Positions 46,118 to 56,153 are shown, numbered from the stretch's first letter. The stretch is 64,000 bases of DNA from Bosea sp. ANAM02 (GCF_011764485.1 NZ_AP022848.1:4058001-4122000), one strand, 5' to 3'. Program-made: numbers and translations. Notes: generated by a model from the letters alone, not told the origin.

Positions 46118-46143
46118 TGGTGGAGCCTTACGCGGCCCTATCG

Positions 46144-46236
46144 CGTCATGGTCGGGCTTGTCCCGACCATCCACCTCTTCCTTCGTGCCATGCGGTGCTC
46201 AAGACGTGGATGCTCGCCACAAGGGCGAGCATGACG
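46144..46236. repeat. 93-bp two-hairpin palindromic repeat, copy 2
   Basis: Same order and length as the copy at 27045: CGTCATG, hairpin GGTCGGGC-TTGT-CCCGACC, central CCACCTCTT pairing with AAGACGTGG, hairpin ATGCTCGCC-ACAA-GGGCGAGCAT, end CATGACG. It sits between yejA and yejB, so it may set the binding-protein to permease ratio. Confidence 0.88.
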
Positions 46237-46271
46237 GACAGCCTGAGCTCTCGTACCTGCAGGGCCATCGC

Positions 46272-47357
46272 ATGCTGAGCTATATCGCCCGGCGCCTCGC
46301 GCTGATGGTGCCGACGCTGTTCGGCATCCTGCTCGTCTCCTTCGTTATCGTGCAGTTCGCGCCGGGCGGGCCGGTCGAGCGCGTGATCTCGCAGCTCCAG
46401 AATCCCAACAGCGGCGCGGCCGACCGTGTCGGCGGCGGGCAGGCTGGCGATGCCGGCGTGCAGGGCGACGGATCGGCCTATCGCGGTGCCCAGGGCCTCG
46501 ACCCCGCCTTCATCAAGGAGCTCGAAAAGCAGTTCGGCTTCGACAAGCCGGCGCATGAGCGCTTCCTGAAGATGCTCGGCGACTATGCCCGCTTCGATTT
46601 CGGCCGCTCCTATTTCCGCGACGCGCCGGTGCTCCAGCTCATCAAGGAGAAGCTGCCGGTCTCGATCACGCTGGGCTTGTGGATGACGCTGATCTCCTAC
46701 GCGATCTCGATCCCGCTCGGCATCCGCAAGGCGGTGAAGGAGGGTTCGCGTTTCGACACCTGGACGAGCGCCGTCGTCATCGTCGGCTATGCCATCCCGA
46801 GCTTCCTGTTCGCGATCCTGCTGATCGTGCTCTTCGCCGGCGGCTCGTTCTGGCAGATCTTCCCGCTCAGGGGCCTGACCTCCGACAATTGGGCCGAGCT
46901 CAGCCTCTTCGGCAAAGCGAAGGATTATCTCTGGCACATCACGCTGCCGGTTCTAGCGATGGCGCTCGGCGCCTTCGCCACCTCGACGCTGCTGACGAAG
47001 AACTCCTTCCTCGACGAGATCCGCAAACAATATGTCCTGACCGCGCGGATGAAGGGGCTCAGCGAGCGCGGCGTGCTCTACGGCCATGTCTTCCGCAACG
47101 CCATGCTGATCGTCATCGCCGGCTTCCCCGGCGCCTTCGTCCATGCGCTCTTCGCGGGCTCGCTGCTGATCGAGACGATCTTCTCGCTCGACGGGCTAGG
47201 CCTCCTCTCCTTCGAGGCGATCGTGAACCGCGACTATCCCGTGGTCTTCGCCAATCTCTACATCTTCTCGCTGATCGGCCTCGTCGTGCACCTGATCACC
47301 GACCTGACCTATAGCTGGGTCGATCCTCGCATCGACTTCGAGAGTCGGGAGGCGTGA
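46272..47357 (+). CDS. yejB: Peptide ABC transporter permease YejB
   Basis: A 361-residue inner-membrane permease with the standard N-terminal helix of the OppB group ([24 protein letters not shown] in part), a long periplasmic loop with a Gly/Asp-rich insert (about 45-75) typical of YejB, and six membrane segments in all. The ATPase-docking segment is near [26 protein letters not shown]. The start at 46272 is the first codon giving the family N-terminus; the open frame upstream overlaps yejA. Its stop overlaps the possible GTG start of the next permease. Confidence 0.94.
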   Translation: MLSYIARRLALMVPTLFGILLVSFVIVQFAPGGPVERVISQLQNPNSGAADRVGGGQAGDAGVQGDGSAYRGAQGLDPAFIKELEKQFGFDKPAHERFLKMLGDYARFDFGRSYFRDAPVLQLIKEKLPVSITLGLWMTLISYAISIPLGIRKAVKEGSRFDTWTSAVVIVGYAIPSFLFAILLIVLFAGGSFWQIFPLRGLTSDNWAELSLFGKAKDYLWHITLPVLAMALGAFATSTLLTKNSFLDEIRKQYVLTARMKGLSERGVLYGHVFRNAMLIVIAGFPGAFVHALFAGSLLIETIFSLDGLGLLSFEAIVNRDYPVVFANLYIFSLIGLVVHLITDLTYSWVDPRIDFESREA

Positions 47358-47359
47358 GC

Positions 47360-48508
47360 ATGAGCGATACGCTGATCGACGCCCCGCTCGCGCCGCCGGA
47401 GGCCAGGCAGGGCTGGCTCAAGCTCTCGCCGATCAACCGGCGCAGGCTCGACAACTTCAAGGCCAACAAGCGCGGCTGGTGGTCGCTCTGGCTGTTCCTC
47501 GCGCTGTTCGTGCTCTCGCTCTTCGCCGAGTTCATCGCCAACGACCGGCCGCTCGTCGTGCGCTACAAGGACGAATGGCTGTTCCCCGTGGCGGTGAACT
47601 ATCCGGAGGAGAAGTTCGGCGGGTTCCTCGCCACGACCGATTATCGCGACCCGGTCATCGCCAAGGAGATCGCGGCCAACGGCTTCGCGGTCTGGCCGCC
47701 GATCCGCTATTCCTACCGCACGCATAATCTCGACCTGCCGGTGCCGGCCCCTGCCCCACCGACCTGGCTGCTCAAGGACGAGCAGTGCAGGACGATCGCG
47801 GAGCGCAGCGGAGGCTCGACCTGCCGCGACCTCGAATGGAACTGGCTCGGCACCGACGACCAGGGCCGCGACGTGGTGGCGCGCCTGATCTACGGCTTCC
47901 GCATCTCCGTGCTGTTCGGGCTGATCCTGTGCGCGTTCTCCTCGGTGATCGGCATCGCGGCCGGCGCCATCCAGGGCTATTTCGGCGGCTGGACGGACCT
48001 GATCTTCCAGCGCCTGATCGAGATCTGGACCTCGATCCCCGCGCTTTACCTGCTGATCATCGTCGCCGCGATCATCACGCCCGGCTTCTTCGTGCTGCTC
48101 GGCATCCTCCTGCTGTTCTCCTGGGTGGCCCTGGTGGGCGTCGTCCGGGCCGAATTCCTGCGGGCGCGCAATTTCGAGTATGTCCGCGCGGCCCGCGCGC
48201 TCGGCCTCTCCAACCGTACCATCATGATCCGGCACCTGTTGCCGAACGCGATGGTCGCGACCCTGACCTTCCTGCCCTTCATCCTGAACGGCTCGATCAC
48301 CACGCTGACCTCGCTCGACTTCCTCGGCTTCGGCCTGCCGCCGGGTTCGCCCTCGCTCGGCGAATTGCTGGCACAGGGCAAGGCGAACCTCCAGGCGCCC
48401 TGGCTCGGCCTCTCCGGCTTCCTCGTGATCGCGCTGATGCTGTCGCTGCTGATCTTCATCGGCGAGGCCGTGCGCGACGCCTTCGACCCGCGGAAGACCT
48501 TCGCATGA
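47360..48508 (+). CDS. yejE: Peptide ABC transporter permease YejE
   Basis: A 382-residue permease of the OppC group. After a cytoplasmic N-terminus (SPINRRRLDNFKANKRGWWS) comes one membrane helix, a large periplasmic insert containing the DGRDVVARLIYGFRIS-like motif (here TDDQGRDVVARLIYGF), and then five helices. The EAA-type loop is EYVRAARALGLSNRTIMIRHLLPN. The ATG at 47360 has GGGAGG at 7 bases; a GTG at 47354 overlapping the yejB stop would add two residues. Its stop overlaps the yejF start by four bases. Confidence 0.94.
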   Translation: MSDTLIDAPLAPPEARQGWLKLSPINRRRLDNFKANKRGWWSLWLFLALFVLSLFAEFIANDRPLVVRYKDEWLFPVAVNYPEEKFGGFLATTDYRDPVIAKEIAANGFAVWPPIRYSYRTHNLDLPVPAPAPPTWLLKDEQCRTIAERSGGSTCRDLEWNWLGTDDQGRDVVARLIYGFRISVLFGLILCAFSSVIGIAAGAIQGYFGGWTDLIFQRLIEIWTSIPALYLLIIVAAIITPGFFVLLGILLLFSWVALVGVVRAEFLRARNFEYVRAARALGLSNRTIMIRHLLPNAMVATLTFLPFILNGSITTLTSLDFLGFGLPPGSPSLGELLAQGKANLQAPWLGLSGFLVIALMLSLLIFIGEAVRDAFDPRKTFA

Positions 48509-50133
48509 CCGCGCCGCTTCTCTCCGTCGAAGACCTCTCCGTCGCCTTCCGCCAGGGCGGGCGGGAGACGCTCGCGGTTGACCGCGTCTCGTTCTCGATC
48601 GCCAAGGGCGAGACCCTGGCGCTGGTCGGCGAGTCCGGCTCGGGCAAGTCGGTCTCGGCGCTCTCGATCCTCAAGCTCCTGAACTATCCGGCGGCGCATC
48701 ACCCGTCCGGCAAGGTGCTGTTCAACGGGCAGGATCTGATCGCGGCCGACGAGGACGCGATGCGCAAGGTGCGCGGCAACGACATCACCATGGTGTTCCA
48801 GGAGCCGATGACCTCGCTCAACCCGCTCCATACGATCGAGCGGCAGATCGGTGAGATCCTCGAACTGCACAAGGGCCTGCGCGGCGAGAAGGCGCGCGCC
48901 CGCACGCTGGAACTGCTCGACCTCGTCGGTATCCGCGACGCGAAGAGCCGGCTCGATGCCTATCCGCACCAGCTCTCGGGCGGGCAGCGCCAGCGCGTGA
49001 TGATCGCGATGGCGCTCGCCAACGAGCCGGAGCTGCTGATCGCCGACGAGCCGACCACCGCGCTCGACGTCACCGTGCAGGCCCAGATCCTGAAGCTGCT
49101 GAAGGAGCTTCAAGCGCGGCTCGGCATGGCGATGCTGTTCATCACCCATGATCTCGGCATCGTCCGGCGCATCGCCGACCGGGTCTGCGTGATGCTGAAA
49201 GGCAAGGTCGTCGAGCACGGTCCCGTCGCCGAGATCTTCGGCAGCCCGCAGCACGAGTACACCAAGCGCCTGCTCGCGGCCGAGCCGAAGGGGCGCCCTG
49301 CCCCGGTTCCGGCGGACGCCGCGACGTTACTGGAGGCCGGGCCGGTCAAGGTCTGGTTTCCGATCAAGTCCGGCCTGCTGCGCCGCGTCTCCGGCCATGT
49401 GAAGGCGGTCGACGGCATCTCGGTGAAGGTCCGCGAGGGTGAGACTCTCGGCGTCGTCGGCGAATCCGGCTCGGGCAAGACCACGCTCGGCCTCGCCATC
49501 CTCCGGCTGATCGCGTCGGAAGGGCCGATCGTCTTCCTTGGAGACCGGATCGACGGCTTGTCCGGCAAGCAGGTCAGGCCGAAGCGCAAGGACCTGCAGG
49601 TGGTCTTCCAGGACCCCTATGGCTCGCTCTCGCCGCGCATGTCGGTGGCCGAGATCGTCGCCGAGGGTCTTGCCATCCAGCAGCCCGACCTGACCTATCA
49701 ACGCCAGCGCGAGATCGTGGCGCAGGCGCTCGCCGATGTCGGTCTGGACCCGGCGGCCATGGACCGCTACCCGCACGAATTCTCGGGTGGCCAGCGCCAG
49801 CGTATCGCCATCGCGCGGGCGATGGCGCTCGATCCGAAATTCGTGGTGCTGGACGAGCCGACCTCGGCGCTCGACATGTCCGTGCAGGCGCAGATCGTCG
49901 AATTGCTGCGGGGGCTGCAGGCGAAGCGCAAGCTGGGCTATCTCTTCATCAGTCATGACCTCAAGGTCGTCCGGGCCCTGTCGCATCGGGTGGTGGTGAT
50001 GCAGAACGGCAAGGTGGTCGAGGAAGGCCCGGCAGAGACGATCTTCGCCCAGCCGCGCGAAGCCTATACCCAGGCGCTGCTGGCGGCCGCGCTGAACCTC
50101 GACACGGCCAACACCGCCGCAGTGAGGGACTGA
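48505..50133 (+). CDS. yejF: Peptide ABC transporter ATP-binding protein YejF (two ABC domains)
   Basis: A 542-residue double ATPase that powers the Yej importer. Domain 1 has Walker [11 protein letters not shown], signature [16 protein letters not shown] and Walker [13 protein letters not shown]. Domain 2 has [26 protein letters not shown] and [12 protein letters not shown]. Both H-loops (FITHDL, FISHDL) are intact, so both sites look active. The ATG overlaps the yejE stop (ATGA), giving tight coupling. deoB starts 2 bases after its stop. Confidence 0.96.
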   Translation: MTAPLLSVEDLSVAFRQGGRETLAVDRVSFSIAKGETLALVGESGSGKSVSALSILKLLNYPAAHHPSGKVLFNGQDLIAADEDAMRKVRGNDITMVFQEPMTSLNPLHTIERQIGEILELHKGLRGEKARARTLELLDLVGIRDAKSRLDAYPHQLSGGQRQRVMIAMALANEPELLIADEPTTALDVTVQAQILKLLKELQARLGMAMLFITHDLGIVRRIADRVCVMLKGKVVEHGPVAEIFGSPQHEYTKRLLAAEPKGRPAPVPADAATLLEAGPVKVWFPIKSGLLRRVSGHVKAVDGISVKVREGETLGVVGESGSGKTTLGLAILRLIASEGPIVFLGDRIDGLSGKQVRPKRKDLQVVFQDPYGSLSPRMSVAEIVAEGLAIQQPDLTYQRQREIVAQALADVGLDPAAMDRYPHEFSGGQRQRIAIARAMALDPKFVVLDEPTSALDMSVQAQIVELLRGLQAKRKLGYLFISHDLKVVRALSHRVVVMQNGKVVEEGPAETIFAQPREAYTQALLAAALNLDTANTAAVRD

Positions 50134-50135
50134 GC

Positions 50136-51353
50136 ATGGCTCGCGCGCTCCTGATCGTGCTGGATTCGGTCGGCTGCGGCGGCGCGGCCGATGCGGCCGC
50201 CTATGGCGATGCCGGCTCGGACACGCTCGGCCATATCGCCGATGCCTGCGCCGACGGCCGCGGCGATCGCGAGGGCCTGCGCAGCGGGCCGTTGAAGCTG
50301 CCGAACCTCGTCCGACTCGGCCTCGCTCATGCCTGCGAGGCCTCGACCGGCCGGCTACTCGCCGGGGTCGCGAAGCCGGCCAGGCCCGAAGGGCGCTGGG
50401 GCTATGGCGTCGAAGTCAGCCAGGGCAAGGACACGCCGTCCGGCCATTGGGAGATCGCCGGCTGCCCGGTGCCGTTCCAGTGGGGCTATTTCACCGAACT
50501 GGAGAATTCCTTCCCGCCCGAGCTCGTCGCCGGCATCGTCAAGCAAGGCGCGCTGCCCGGCATCCTCGGCAACAGGCACGCCTCGGGCACTGCGATCATC
50601 GACGAGCTGGGGCCGGAGCATATCGGGACGGGAAAGCCGATCTGCTACACCTCGGTCGATTCCGTGCTGCAGATCGCGGCGCATGAGGAGCATTTCGGGC
50701 TCGACCGGCTCTATGCCCTCTGCAAGATGGTACGCGGCCTCGTCGATCCCCTGCGCATCGGCCGCGTGATCGCGCGGCCCTTCGTGGGCTCGCCGGAAGA
50801 AGGTTTCACCCGCACCGGCAACCGCAAGGATTTCGCGATCCCGCCGCCGGACGAGACGATCCTCGACCGGCTGACGGCTCAAGGGCGCACGGTCGTGACC
50901 GTCGGCAAGATCGGTGACATCTTCGCCCATCGCGCCACCGGCACCGAGATCAAGCCGTTCGGCAATGCGGCGATGCTCGACGCGGCGCTGGAGGCCTGGG
51001 ACGGCCTGCCAGATGGCGGCTTCTGCTTCGTCAATCTCGTCGATTTCGACACCGAGTTCGGCCATCGGCGCGATATTCCCGGCTACGCTGCGGCGCTTGA
51101 AGCCTTCGACCGCCGCCTGCCGCATCTCGAAGCGGCTCTGCGGCCGGGCGATATAGCCGTCATCACCGCCGACCACGGCAACGATCCGAGCTGGCCCGGC
51201 ACCGACCATACTCGCGAGCATGTGCCGATCATCGCCTTCGGCCCGGGGATCGGCGCAGAGCCGCTCGGGCGGCGGGGCAGTTTCGCCGATATCGCGGCGA
51301 GCCTGGGCACGCTCCTCGGCATCGGGCCGGTCGGCCCCGGTCGCCCCTGGTAA
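50136..51353 (+). CDS. deoB: Phosphopentomutase
   Basis: A 405-residue alkaline-phosphatase-superfamily mutase interconverting ribose- or deoxyribose-1-phosphate and -5-phosphate in nucleoside salvage. Metal-site motifs are [11 protein letters not shown] (Asp10), [23 protein letters not shown] and [20 protein letters not shown]; the phospho-acceptor Thr is in the [11 protein letters not shown] segment. It starts two bases after yejF ends, so it is probably expressed with the peptide importer, though no functional link is obvious. Confidence 0.96.
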   Translation: MARALLIVLDSVGCGGAADAAAYGDAGSDTLGHIADACADGRGDREGLRSGPLKLPNLVRLGLAHACEASTGRLLAGVAKPARPEGRWGYGVEVSQGKDTPSGHWEIAGCPVPFQWGYFTELENSFPPELVAGIVKQGALPGILGNRHASGTAIIDELGPEHIGTGKPICYTSVDSVLQIAAHEEHFGLDRLYALCKMVRGLVDPLRIGRVIARPFVGSPEEGFTRTGNRKDFAIPPPDETILDRLTAQGRTVVTVGKIGDIFAHRATGTEIKPFGNAAMLDAALEAWDGLPDGGFCFVNLVDFDTEFGHRRDIPGYAAALEAFDRRLPHLEAALRPGDIAVITADHGNDPSWPGTDHTREHVPIIAFGPGIGAEPLGRRGSFADIAASLGTLLGIGPVGPGRPW

Positions 51354-51356
51354 GGA

Positions 51357-52814
51357 TCAGGCTGCGGCGACCCGGCCGCAGAAGCTCGCGACATCCTGGC
51401 GGATATCCTGCGCCTGCTGGGCGAGCACGCTCGCCGCGCCCTGCAATTGCTGGGCGGCGCCATGGGTCTGGCGGGTCATGACCTCGAAGCCGCCGGCGAC
51501 ATCGGCGCTGCGCTGCGCGCCTTCGAAGGACAGACGAACCTGATGGGCGATCTCAGCGGTGGCGCGGCTCTGTTCGTCGACCGAGAGCGCGATCGCATTG
51601 GCGACGCTTTCGACCTCGCCGATCGCCTCCACGATGTCGCGGATCGCCTTGAGCGAGCGCTGCGAGGCCTGCTGCATCGTGCCGATCTGCTGCGAGACCT
51701 CGTCGGTCGCCTTGGCGGTCTGGGCCGAGAGCGTCTTGACCTCGCTGGCGACGACTGCGAAGCCGCGGCCCATCTCGCCGGCACGCGCGGCTTCGATCGT
51801 GGCATTGAGCGCGAGCATGCTGGTCTGGGCAGCGATACCGCGGATGATCTCGACGACGGCGCCGACATTCTCGCTGCTCTGGGCGAGATGCTCGATCTCG
51901 GCGCTGGCACGACGGGCGAGATCGGCGGCCACCTTCGAGCCGTCGGCCGATTGGCCGGCATTGCGACCGATCTCGCCGATGGAGGCGACGAGTTCGGTGC
52001 TGGCGGCCGAGAGATGGTCGATGCTGTCCATGGTGCCGGCGGCAGAATCCGAGACCATCGTGGTCTGGCGCCGGACATAGTCGGATGTTTCGGTCAACGC
52101 CCCGGCCTCGGTGTTCATCGCCGCGGCGGAATGATCGAGCACCGCCATCGCCTGCTCCATCTGGGCACGGAAGCCGGCGACGACATCGCGCAGCGTCTCG
52201 GCACGCCGGCCGAGCTCCTCGGCAAGATTGCGCTCCTTCTCGCCGGCGATGCGCTCGCGCTCGGCCACTTCCTGTGCCCGAGCCAGATTCTGCTCGTTCA
52301 CGGCGAACATGCGTTGCATGACGACGGCGAAAATCGCCAGGAATGCCGTCTCGATGATGACGATCACCGCATGAAGCATCACCCGCAGCAGGCTGCCGCC
52401 CTGGTAGAAGACGGCCGCCGGCAGGACATATTGCAGCACGAGATGGTGCAAGGCCGTCAGTACGGCGCCGAGCAGGATCGGCCGCCAGTCGCAGAAGCCG
52501 GCCAACAGGGCCAGGATCGCGAAGTAATACATATGCATGTCCGGCTGCCAGGGATGGCCGGCGAAGCTGAACACCAGGATCGAAACCTGCCCGATCAGCA
52601 TGGCCGCGATGACGAGCTGCGTCACGATGGCCGGGCCAGCCAGGCGATAGATGAGAACGGCGAGCACCGCAGCGAGCGCGGCCAACAGCACCGGGACAGT
52701 ACCGGACGCGCCATTGACCCGGAAGCCCAGCGCGAGCAGCGGCAGATGGAGCAGTCCGAGCGCGAGCAGAGCCTGCGTGACCCTGTGGCGTACCGCTGAC
52801 AGCGTCCAGATCAT
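51357..52814 (-). CDS. Methyl-accepting chemotaxis protein with a His-containing six-helix membrane sensor
   Basis: A 485-residue chemoreceptor. The N-terminal ~190 residues form about six membrane helices with little periplasmic sequence and several conserved-looking His (PDMHMYYF, LTALHHLVLQ, MLHAVIV). A coiled linker follows (about 195-240), and then the signalling domain with the hairpin tip IRGIAAQTSMLALNATIEAARAGEMGRGFAVVASEVKTLS split around residue 355. There is no HAMP domain and no obvious C-terminal CheR tether. The start at 52814 overlaps the stop of the small protein gene upstream by four bases. The signal is unknown; the membrane His suggest a metal, haem or redox cue. Confidence 0.93.
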   Translation of the reverse strand: MIWTLSAVRHRVTQALLALGLLHLPLLALGFRVNGASGTVPVLLAALAAVLAVLIYRLAGPAIVTQLVIAAMLIGQVSILVFSFAGHPWQPDMHMYYFAILALLAGFCDWRPILLGAVLTALHHLVLQYVLPAAVFYQGGSLLRVMLHAVIVIIETAFLAIFAVVMQRMFAVNEQNLARAQEVAERERIAGEKERNLAEELGRRAETLRDVVAGFRAQMEQAMAVLDHSAAAMNTEAGALTETSDYVRRQTTMVSDSAAGTMDSIDHLSAASTELVASIGEIGRNAGQSADGSKVAADLARRASAEIEHLAQSSENVGAVVEIIRGIAAQTSMLALNATIEAARAGEMGRGFAVVASEVKTLSAQTAKATDEVSQQIGTMQQASQRSLKAIRDIVEAIGEVESVANAIALSVDEQSRATAEIAHQVRLSFEGAQRSADVAGGFEVMTRQTHGAAQQLQGAASVLAQQAQDIRQDVASFCGRVAAA

Positions 52815-53185
52815 GACGAGGCTTCCGGTTGGCCGGGATTGTCGAGGCATCCGGCAAGGCCCGTCAGGACCAGGGACAACCACGCGCCTTTCGGCAGCGA
52901 GGGCATCTCCCCGCCCGATGTCGGCGCCACGATGACGACGGAGCTCAACCTGCCACTGCGCAGGACGCGATAGCCGGCCGCGAAGCTCAGGGCCACGGCC
53001 TCCGCACCATCGGTCCAAGGCGGAAAGACGATTGCGACCGGCACTGTACCGTCACTCGGTTGCGGCAGGCTCGCGAGGGCTCCGAAGCTGGCCAGAAGAC
53101 AGAACAATCCGACGAGGAGGCCACCAGCAGGCGACAAGCGCTCCTCGCGCGCCGCATCGGATTCCGCTGGTGTGGACGAGGGCAT
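52811..53185 (-). CDS. Small single-pass membrane/periplasmic protein coupled to the chemoreceptor
   Basis: A 124-residue protein with one N-terminal hydrophobic segment (about 20-40, LSPAGGLLVGLFCLLASFGAL), then a compact domain with PVAIVFPPWTDGAEA. It ends in a second weakly hydrophobic stretch and a lone Cys. The stop overlaps the chemoreceptor ATG by four bases (ATGA), so the pair is translationally coupled and likely functions together, for example as an accessory sensor subunit. I do not recognise a family name. Confidence 0.75.
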   Translation of the reverse strand: MPSSTPAESDAAREERLSPAGGLLVGLFCLLASFGALASLPQPSDGTVPVAIVFPPWTDGAEAVALSFAAGYRVLRSGRLSSVVIVAPTSGGEMPSLPKGAWLSLVLTGLAGCLDNPGQPEASS

Positions 53186-53239
53186 TGGCAGGGATAACTC
53201 GGAGCAAAGACGGCGTCCTGACGAAGCAAGCGTAGCGGC

Positions 53240-53251
53240 GTAAAATTTTAC
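53240..53251. promoter_or_regulatory. Perfect 12-base AT palindrome in the divergent gap
   Basis: GTAAAATTTTAC lies between the small membrane protein gene (start 53185, minus) and tadE (start 53364, plus). It is a perfect palindrome in an AT-rich patch and may be an operator or promoter element for either gene; no matching regulator is adjacent. Confidence 0.35.
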
Positions 53252-53363
53252 TTAAGCCTTTCACCAGCGCTGAACGACGATTGCTCGCGCGGCATCGCGT
53301 TTACCTTTCATCAAGAGGGGAGTTTTACAACTTTTAGTTGCATATCCTTGTCGAGGAACGGTC

Positions 53364-53792
53364 ATGCCGCCAGCCCTGTCCCGCTTCTCCCGGAACCAGC
53401 GCGCGACCACCGTGATCGAGTTCGCCTTCGTCGCGCCGATCCTCCTGCTGCTGCTGGTCGGCATCATGGGCTACGGCTATGTCTTCGGCATCTACCACAG
53501 CATCCAGCAGATCGCAGCCGAGGCGGCGCGATCGTCCATATCGGGCCTGAGCGACGCCGAGCGTTCCCAGATCGCCCGCGACTTCATCACCGCCAATGCC
53601 GGCTCCTACGCCTTCATCGACCCGGCCAAGCTACGAGTCCGCACCGGCCAGACCGGCCCGCAGATGCAGAGCTTCGAAGTCGCCGTCGCCTATGACATGA
53701 GCGGCTCGGTCTACGACAATCTCAGCCGAATGGTATCGCTACCACAACCCATGATTGAGCGCCGGGCGATCGTCCAGCGCGGCGGATATTGA
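53364..53792 (+). CDS. TadE-family pilus pseudopilin-like protein
   Basis: A 142-residue protein with the TadE signature: a short basic N-terminus, then RNQRATTVIEFAFVAPILLLLL, where the Glu at position +5 of the hydrophobic segment is the prepilin-type residue. The C-terminal domain faces the periplasm. TadE and TadF are minor pseudopilins of tight-adherence (Flp) pili. No tad ATPase, secretin or Flp pilin gene is in the window, so this pair is separated from the main machinery. Confidence 0.9.
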   Translation: MPPALSRFSRNQRATTVIEFAFVAPILLLLLVGIMGYGYVFGIYHSIQQIAAEAARSSISGLSDAERSQIARDFITANAGSYAFIDPAKLRVRTGQTGPQMQSFEVAVAYDMSGSVYDNLSRMVSLPQPMIERRAIVQRGGY

Positions 53793-53827
53793 ACAGGATT
53801 CGCGATATCGCGGCCAGGAGGGCACCC

Positions 53828-55561
53828 ATGCTCAGGCTCAGGAACTTCGCCAGGGACCAGCGGGGCGGCACCGCGATCCTCTTCGCCGTCTCCGCCACGG
53901 TGCTGCTCGGCTTCGGCGCCATGGCCGTCGATGTCGGCAATTTCTTCTACGAGAAACGCAAGCTCCAGACCGCCAACGACCTCGCCGCTCTCGCGGCCGC
54001 GAGCGATCTGCCGCGGGCACGGGCCGCGGCCCAGTCCAGCACCGTCCAGAACGGCTTTCCAGGCAATGCGATTCAGGCGCTGCAGACAGGGGTGTATACG
54101 CCCGACCCAAAACTGGCGCCTGGAGCGCGTTTCGTTCCGAGCCCGGCCACGGTTGCTAACGCCGTAAGGATCGACATGCGGACCACAGCGCCGCTGCTGC
54201 TCGGCCGCGTGCTGACCTCGTCCGCCGCGGCCCAAGCGCCGAGCACCGCCCCGCGTCCGCCGGGCAGCACGCCAACCGTGGCAAGCCTCAGCAGCGGGGA
54301 TGTGCCGATCGGCTCCAGCGCCATCGCCGTCCAGGATGCCCAGGCTTCCTTCGCCGTCGGCTCGCGCCTGCTCAGGCTTGATGGCGGCCTGCTCAACAGC
54401 CTGCTGGGCGGGCTGCTCGGCGGCGGCATCTCGCTCTCCGTCATGGATTACGACGCCCTGATCAAGGCGCGGATCGACCTGTTCGACGTCTCGAAGCGCC
54501 TCGCCACGCGCCTCGACCTGACGGCGGCGACCTATGACGACGTGCTGAAGGCGGATGCCCGCCTCGGCGACGTCCTGGCGGCCATCGTCGACGCCTCCCG
54601 CGACCATGATACGCGCAGCGGCACCGCCACCGCGGCGCTGGGCCGGATCGCGAGCGCCTCGGCGAGCAACCTGCCGGTCAATCTCGCCTCGCTGATCTCC
54701 TTCGGGCCAGCCGGCGACAAGCCGCTCTCCGGGCCGAAGCCGCTCGCGGCCTCGCTCTCGGCGCTCGACATCGTCTCGGCGGTGGCCCAGATCGCCAATG
54801 GCAACCGCCAGATCGATGTCGGGCTCAACCTGAACCTGCCGGGGATAGCCGCCGCCTCGCTCAAGCTCGGCATCGGCGAGCGGCCGGTCGGCACCAGCCT
54901 GATGCGGGTGGGGCGCACCGGTGCCAGTGTCCACACCGCGCAGACGCGGCTCCTGCTGACAGTCGATCTCGTCGGCTCGGGCGCAGCCTCGCTGGTCCGG
55001 GTGCTTGTTTATCTCGAACTCGCGGCCGCGACGGCCCGGCTCACCGGAATCCAGTGCTCGCCCGGCGACGTCTCGACCTCGCGGGTCACACTGGGCGTGA
55101 CGCCGGCCGTGGTCGACGCCTGGATCGGGCAGGTCTCAATGGCGGAATTCAACAATTTCACCAGGGCGCCGAACCCGCCGGCCGCGACCCTCGTCAACGC
55201 CGCCGGGCTCGCCAAGGTCACGGGCCGGGCCCATGTGACGATGACCAATCTCTCCGAAGCCGCCGTCAGCTTCAGCTATCCGGAGATCCAGCGCAGCGAC
55301 AAGAAGACGACCTCGACCCAGAATTTCGTCGCGACCCTGCTCGGGCGGCTCGTCGGCGATCTCGAACTGCGCGTGGAGGCGCTGGGGCTCGGCCTCGGCC
55401 TGCCCGGCCTCGAGGGGCTGGTCGGCGGCGTCATCGGCGCTGCGGCGACGCCGCTCGACCAGATCCTGAACGGCGTGCTCGGCACGCTCGGCATCGGGCT
55501 CGGCCAGGCCGATAGCTGGGTCAGCGGCGTGCGCTGCGGCGGTGCGGTGCTAGTACGGTGA
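53828..55561 (+). CDS. TadG-like pilus-associated protein
   Basis: A 577-residue protein beginning with the TadG N-terminal pattern DQRGGTAILFAVSATVLLGFGAMAVDVGNFFYEKRKLQ.ANDLAALAAA, split here by one membrane helix, and continuing into a long, weakly conserved periplasmic region rich in Ala, Gly, Leu and Ser, with glycine-leucine runs near residues 205-215 and 520-560. The start at 53828 has AGGAGG 6 bases upstream. A TTG at 53789 overlapping the tadE stop would add 13 residues. The usual C-terminal von Willebrand A domain of long TadG proteins is not evident. Confidence 0.87.
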   Translation: MLRLRNFARDQRGGTAILFAVSATVLLGFGAMAVDVGNFFYEKRKLQTANDLAALAAASDLPRARAAAQSSTVQNGFPGNAIQALQTGVYTPDPKLAPGARFVPSPATVANAVRIDMRTTAPLLLGRVLTSSAAAQAPSTAPRPPGSTPTVASLSSGDVPIGSSAIAVQDAQASFAVGSRLLRLDGGLLNSLLGGLLGGGISLSVMDYDALIKARIDLFDVSKRLATRLDLTAATYDDVLKADARLGDVLAAIVDASRDHDTRSGTATAALGRIASASASNLPVNLASLISFGPAGDKPLSGPKPLAASLSALDIVSAVAQIANGNRQIDVGLNLNLPGIAAASLKLGIGERPVGTSLMRVGRTGASVHTAQTRLLLTVDLVGSGAASLVRVLVYLELAAATARLTGIQCSPGDVSTSRVTLGVTPAVVDAWIGQVSMAEFNNFTRAPNPPAATLVNAAGLAKVTGRAHVTMTNLSEAAVSFSYPEIQRSDKKTTSTQNFVATLLGRLVGDLELRVEALGLGLGLPGLEGLVGGVIGAAATPLDQILNGVLGTLGIGLGQADSWVSGVRCGGAVLVR

Positions 55562-55595
55562 GCATCGTCAGGGAAATCAATGCGGGAAACCACTC

Positions 55596-55688
55596 CGTCA
55601 TGCTCGCCCTTGTGGCGAGCATCCACGTCTTGAACACGGCTCTCGACACCTGAAGACGTGGATGGTCGGGACAGGCCCGACCATGACG
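55596..55688. repeat. 93-bp two-hairpin palindromic repeat, copy 3 (inverted)
   Basis: The same element as at 27045 and 46144, but in the opposite orientation: the ATGCTCGCC hairpin comes first, then CCACGTCTTGA pairing with TGAAGACGTGG, then the GGTCGGG...CCCGACC hairpin, all within CGTCATG and CATGACG. It lies between convergent tadG and the phosphatase gene. Confidence 0.88.
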
Positions 55689-55707
55689 ACGATCCCCTTA
55701 GGGGCTT

Positions 55708-56148
55708 CTAGTTCTGCAGCCGCTGCTTGATCCGCTTGATCAGGCCGTCCCGGACGTCGCGATAGGCGTCGAGCTTCTGCTCGCGCGAACCCTGGAACAC
55801 GGTCGGATCGACGGTCGGCCAGTATTCGACCTCGGCGGCATGGGTCCGCGTCAGGTCCAGCGCCTTGTGATGGGCCTCGGGCGAGAGCGTGATGATCAGG
55901 TCGAAATTCAGCCCTTCCCACTCCTCCAATTCCTCGACCGATTTCGGCTTGTGCTTGCTCAGATCGATGCCGATCTCGTCGAGGATCGCGTGCACGAAGC
56001 CGTCCGGCTCGCCCTTCCGGGCACCGGCCGACTGGACATAGATCGACTTGCCGAAGAAGTGCTTGGCCAGGGCCTCGGCCATGGGCGAGCGCACGGCGTT
56101 CATCGCGCACATGAACAGCACGCTCTGCACCTTGCGCGGGGCCTCCAA
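55708..56148 (-). CDS. Low-molecular-weight phosphotyrosine phosphatase family protein
   Basis: A 146-residue protein with the phosphate loop CAMNAVRS (CX5R, Cys near residue 14) directly after the first strand, and the catalytic Asp region WPTVDPTVF near residue 113. This family covers arsenate reductases and protein-tyrosine phosphatases; there are no extra conserved Cys to support a thioredoxin-linked arsenate reductase, so a phosphatase is favoured. It lies 5 bases after the UPF0262 gene in the conserved hisD block. Confidence 0.88.
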   Translation of the reverse strand: MEAPRKVQSVLFMCAMNAVRSPMAEALAKHFFGKSIYVQSAGARKGEPDGFVHAILDEIGIDLSKHKPKSVEELEEWEGLNFDLIITLSPEAHHKALDLTRTHAAEVEYWPTVDPTVFQGSREQKLDAYRDVRDGLIKRIKQRLQN

Positions 56149-56153
56149 GCGCG

